Origin: Woeseiaceae bacterium
GTDB taxonomy: Bacteria > Acidobacteriota > Vicinamibacteria > Vicinamibacterales > UBA823
Length of the DNA stretch: 10,119 bases
Assembly (NCBI GenBank): GCA_002696705.1
Contig: NZSH01000054.1
Coordinates: 5,272 to 15,390, forward strand
Direction of reading: 5' to 3'
The number at the start of each line of letters is the position of its first letter. Within the stretch, counting starts at the first letter, position 1. A program made the position numbers and the translations under genes. Below the pieces are notes generated by a model, which saw nothing but the letters and a program-made list of their open reading frames with translations, was not told where the DNA came from and made no database searches. This document shows, in pieces, positions 7,453 to 10,119 of this stretch.

Positions 7453-9195
7453 TCAGAGGCTTCGCTTACTCCAACCTTGCTTGGATAGATTTCTGTTAAT
7501 TGTGACGGCTGCAATAGTCGCTGCAATAGCATAAGGTGTTGCCGCGATGACCGAGGTAAGGAGAATCGTGCCCACGCCGAACAGTGTCGCGTAAACGAGT
7601 ATCCATCCCGCTATCCAGTTGATTAGCATTGGTGTAATCGGCTCGGGTGCAGGAAGATGCGCCGTGTCAGTTATGTGTCGCCAGCCTGGTCCACTGGGTT
7701 GTACGCGTCTATAGAATGCTGTTAGATGGGATAAAGGTTCTGGTTGCGTCAGATACGTGACCAACAGCCAGCACGCTGTGGTCCAGGTGACCAAGTAAAA
7801 CAAACTGTTCGGGAAGACAATATTTGTAAATAGTTTTAAGTATGCGAAACCGATTGCGGGCGCTACCATCGCGGCAATTTCTGACCAGGCGTTTACCCGC
7901 CACCAATACCACCGGAGAATCAGCACTAAACCAATTCCGGCGCCAGACTCAAGAATAAATTCCCAGGCCTGGCGAATGCTTTCAAGATAGAAGGTCACTA
8001 TGCCTCCCAGTATCATCAATAACAGGGTGGTGAGCCTCGAAGCTCGAACGTAATGCGCCTCTGAAGCATTGGATTTGATGAATCGCCGATAGAAATCATT
8101 GATCACGTAGGAGCAGCCCCAATTGAGTTGAGTGCCAATCGTTGACATATAGGCCGCAAAGAAACCAGCAAGTATCAAGCCGCGCCACCCAGCAGGCACG
8201 TGATCACGAATCACCATTACGTACCCAGCTTCGCGGTCAGTGATGTCCGGATACAGCACGAGTGATGCCAGTCCGACAAGAATCCACGGCCACGGACGTA
8301 GGCAGTAGTGGGCGACTGTAAACCAAAGGGTGGCGATGAGGGAGTGGCGTTCGTTTTGCGTTGACATCATGCGCTGTGCAACGTAGCCACCCCCGCCAGG
8401 TTCTGAACCTGGATACCAACTTGCCCACCATTGAACACCAAGGAAAGCAATGAAAGATGCTAGCGGTAAGGCGATAGTCTGTACAGCGTCTATGCCATTT
8501 GTTCCGATCGTAGGAAGGAATCTAAATGTAGATTCTGGAAGAGCTGCTTGGAGACCATCGATTCCACCCACTTCTGGCAATCGTAAGGCGAACCAGGCAA
8601 GGGCAATCGTGCAGAGCATTGCCAATGCAAATTGGATGAAGTCTGTAACAACGACTCCCCATAGTCCTGACAGCGAAGTGTAGATGCCGGTGAATGCTAA
8701 ACTCACAAGCACGGCAGTCAGTCGGTCCCATCCGAGCGTGACTAGAAGGATTTTCGCCATAGCGAGATTAACCCAGCCCATGATGAGAAAGTTGACTGGT
8801 AGTCCTAGGTACAATGCTCGAAAGCCCCTAAGAAAAGCTGCTGGTCGACCCGTATAACGAAGTTCTGCGAATTCAACATCTGTGACGATGCCGGCGCGTC
8901 GCCATAGTCTTGCGAAAAAGAAAACGGCAAGGGTGCTGCCTAAGGCTGCGTTCCACCATATCCAATTACCAGCAATTCCATCTCGAGCCACAATTCCTGA
9001 GACAGCCAATGGAGTATCAGCAGCAAACGTTGTAGCCACCATGGAAGTTCCTGCGAGCCACCACGGTAACGATCGACCTGAAAGAAAGAACTGCCCGACA
9101 TCAGTGCTGGCACGCCGATAGTAGGTGAATCCGACGGCCAATATCACAAAGAAATACAGAGCAATAATGAACCAATCAAGAATTGTGAGTGCCAT
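7453..9195 (-). CDS. Sodium:solute symporter (SSS family)
   Basis: It is a predicted inner-membrane Na+-coupled importer of 580 residues, at the long end for the family, with 13 or more hydrophobic segments. FLSGRSLPWWLAGTSMVATT (37-56) is the SSS signature of the first helices. AAYMSTIGTQLNWGCSYVIN (347-366), with Ser351 and Thr352, matches the helix that supplies the second sodium site in vSGLT/PutP-like carriers. GLWGVVVTDFIQF (177-189) is also typical. A hydrophilic stretch (about 484-523) precedes the last one or two helices. The substrate cannot be read from sequence. The close partner, a YfeW-like serine hydrolase whose stop is 10 bases upstream, recalls MurNAc-recycling clusters in which an SSS protein (MurT of Tannerella) carries MurNAc, so a cell-wall sugar is a reasonable guess. 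A sugar, carboxylate or amino acid is also possible. The ribosome site is weak (AAGAAA), which suggests coupling to the gene before it. Confidence 0.93.
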   Translation of the reverse strand: MALTILDWFIIALYFFVILAVGFTYYRRASTDVGQFFLSGRSLPWWLAGTSMVATTFAADTPLAVSGIVARDGIAGNWIWWNAALGSTLAVFFFARLWRRAGIVTDVEFAELRYTGRPAAFLRGFRALYLGLPVNFLIMGWVNLAMAKILLVTLGWDRLTAVLVSLAFTGIYTSLSGLWGVVVTDFIQFALAMLCTIALAWFALRLPEVGGIDGLQAALPESTFRFLPTIGTNGIDAVQTIALPLASFIAFLGVQWWASWYPGSEPGGGGYVAQRMMSTQNERHSLIATLWFTVAHYCLRPWPWILVGLASLVLYPDITDREAGYVMVIRDHVPAGWRGLILAGFFAAYMSTIGTQLNWGCSYVINDFYRRFIKSNASEAHYVRASRLTTLLLMILGGIVTFYLESIRQAWEFILESGAGIGLVLILRWYWWRVNAWSEIAAMVAPAIGFAYLKLFTNIVFPNSLFYLVTWTTACWLLVTYLTQPEPLSHLTAFYRRVQPSGPGWRHITDTAHLPAPEPITPMLINWIAGWILVYATLFGVGTILLTSVIAATPYAIAATIAAVTINRNLSKQGWSKRSL

Positions 9196-9205
9196 GGTTT
9201 CTTGA

Positions 9206-10119
9206 TTACTTGGTTAGCCAATCCTCGATTACGGCGTCGTGCAACAGCGGTCGTATCGTTTGGATGTCTGAGTGAGCGTTGTTAGTGGTTGGGTAAAGAC
9301 GATTTGCGAGTAGGACGATGTAAAGGTCTCTCTCAGGATCGATCCAGAGCGATGTGCCGGTAAACCCTGTATGGCCAATAGAGGAAGGGGACATTCGCGT
9401 TCCGCAGGACGAGGTCGGAAGCATCCTATCCCAGCCGAGGGCGCGCGAACTGTTTGGCACCCCACTCCGGGTAGTGAATGCTCGAACCGTTTCGGTTCGC
9501 CCAAACACTGTTTCAGATTCGTATCCTTGGAGCATGAGGCGGGCGAACTTGCCTACAGCCGTGGCAGAACCGAACAATCCAGAATGTCCTGCAGCACTGC
9601 CTAGGGCCCAAGCGTTGTCATCGTGGACTTCTGCATGCAGAAGTCGATTTCTCCACTGGCTGAATCCGCTGGGAGCGATCCGACTTCGCCAAGTGTCTGG
9701 TGGATCGTAACGTAGGTCGTTAAGGTCTGCCCGTTTGGTGAAGGCCATAAATTGATCTGCGAGGCTCTGGCCTCCAACATCTTCAATAAGAAAGCCGAGA
9801 AGAATAAAACCTAGATCGCTGTAGATTGACTGCGAGCGGGGAACATATTCGAGTGGCAAATCGCAAATGGCTTCCTCAAATTCCTGTCGTCCTGTACAGG
9901 TGTGGTAGAGAGGTTGGTGGGCTGATAATCCACTTGAATGATCCATCAGGTCACTGATCGTAACGGTGCTTCGATCGTTGTTAGTCCACCTGGGTAATCG
10001 TAACGAAACTTGTTCATTTGTATGGATCTTGCTGGCTTCTTGGAGGCCCATCAGCAGGGTCGTGGTGGCTACGACCTTTGTTAAAGAAGCCAAATCAAAA
10101 ATGGTTTCTGAATCGGTTG
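9206..10119 (-). CDS. Serine hydrolase, class C beta-lactamase fold, YfeW/PBP4B-like (5' end outside window)
   Basis: The frame is open to the right edge; 303 codons are visible from 10117, and the start and any signal peptide lie beyond it. The catalytic motif SxxK is Ser11-Leu-Thr-Lys14 of the fragment (DLASLTK). The second motif is Tyr99-Ser-Asp (YSDLGF) and the third is HTG (249-251) followed by FTGTSLWIDP. DLMDHSSGL (56-64) and EVHDDNAWALGSAAGHSGLF (163-182) are hallmarks of the YfeW/PBP4B and YbbE-type group. Those proteins are DD-carboxypeptidase-like or esterase-like enzymes encoded next to MurNAc uptake and MurQ genes in E. coli and Bacillus. A periplasmic or secreted role on peptidoglycan fragments is likely. 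Antibiotic resistance is not implied. The gap to the symporter gene is 10 bp, so the two are almost surely one operon. The true substrate is unknown. Confidence 0.91.
   Translation of the reverse strand, partial: TDSETIFDLASLTKVVATTTLLMGLQEASKIHTNEQVSLRLPRWTNNDRSTVTISDLMDHSSGLSAHQPLYHTCTGRQEFEEAICDLPLEYVPRSQSIYSDLGFILLGFLIEDVGGQSLADQFMAFTKRADLNDLRYDPPDTWRSRIAPSGFSQWRNRLLHAEVHDDNAWALGSAAGHSGLFGSATAVGKFARLMLQGYESETVFGRTETVRAFTTRSGVPNSSRALGWDRMLPTSSCGTRMSPSSIGHTGFTGTSLWIDPERDLYIVLLANRLYPTTNNAHSDIQTIRPLLHDAVIEDWLTK

Noticed and set aside
9206..10093. Reading the serine hydrolase as complete from a TTG at 10093
   Set aside because: That TTG is the Leu just before the catalytic SLTK motif; the frame continues to the edge (TDSETIFD), and the fold needs about 50 or more residues upstream.

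Overview
The window reads as a chromosomal segment of a mesophilic, moderate-GC (roughly 47-49% by eye) Gram-negative-type bacterium. The gene families and the SecA architecture (964 aa, with an insert before the GRAGR motif and a C-terminal zinc finger) fit Acidobacteriota or a relative. That placement is an inference from protein character, not from a marker gene. All seven genes lie on the minus strand, so transcription runs from right (10119) to left (1). Coding density is high: the longest gap between genes is about 236 bp, and there are no tRNA, rRNA, CRISPR or insertion-sequence features.

Right half, in transcription order. The 3' part of a YfeW/PBP4B-like serine hydrolase runs off the right edge. 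Ten bases later comes a sodium:solute symporter of the SSS family. After a 180-bp gap with its own candidate promoter come a PduA-like BMC-H shell protein and a CoA-acylating aldehyde dehydrogenase. The last two are the hallmarks of a bacterial microcompartment (BMC) that handles a toxic or volatile aldehyde. The first two are typical partners in uptake of peptidoglycan sugars (MurNAc) in other bacteria. Their adjacency suggests that an imported, possibly wall-derived, substrate feeds an encapsulated aldehyde pathway. The signature enzyme, the pentameric vertex protein, the phosphotransacylase and the alcohol dehydrogenase are not in the window; any that exist must lie elsewhere, most simply to the right.

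Left half. After a 236-bp AT-rich gap with a weak terminator candidate lies a housekeeping block: a membrane-anchored M23 (LytM-type) peptidase, secA (preprotein translocase ATPase) and the 5' two thirds of guaB (IMP dehydrogenase), which runs off the left edge. secA has a plausible sigma-70-type promoter of its own. guaB appears to start at a GTG only 4 bases after the secA stop, with a long Shine-Dalgarno sequence that contains the secA stop codon.

Most notable points: the unusual C-terminal extension of the aldehyde dehydrogenase, which resembles the N-terminal module of EutQ and EutT; a pore-loop variant (YIGAG in place of KIGSG) in an otherwise PduA-like shell protein; a LacI-type palindrome just upstream of the aldehyde dehydrogenase; and the coupling of a peptidoglycan-recycling-like pair to a BMC.
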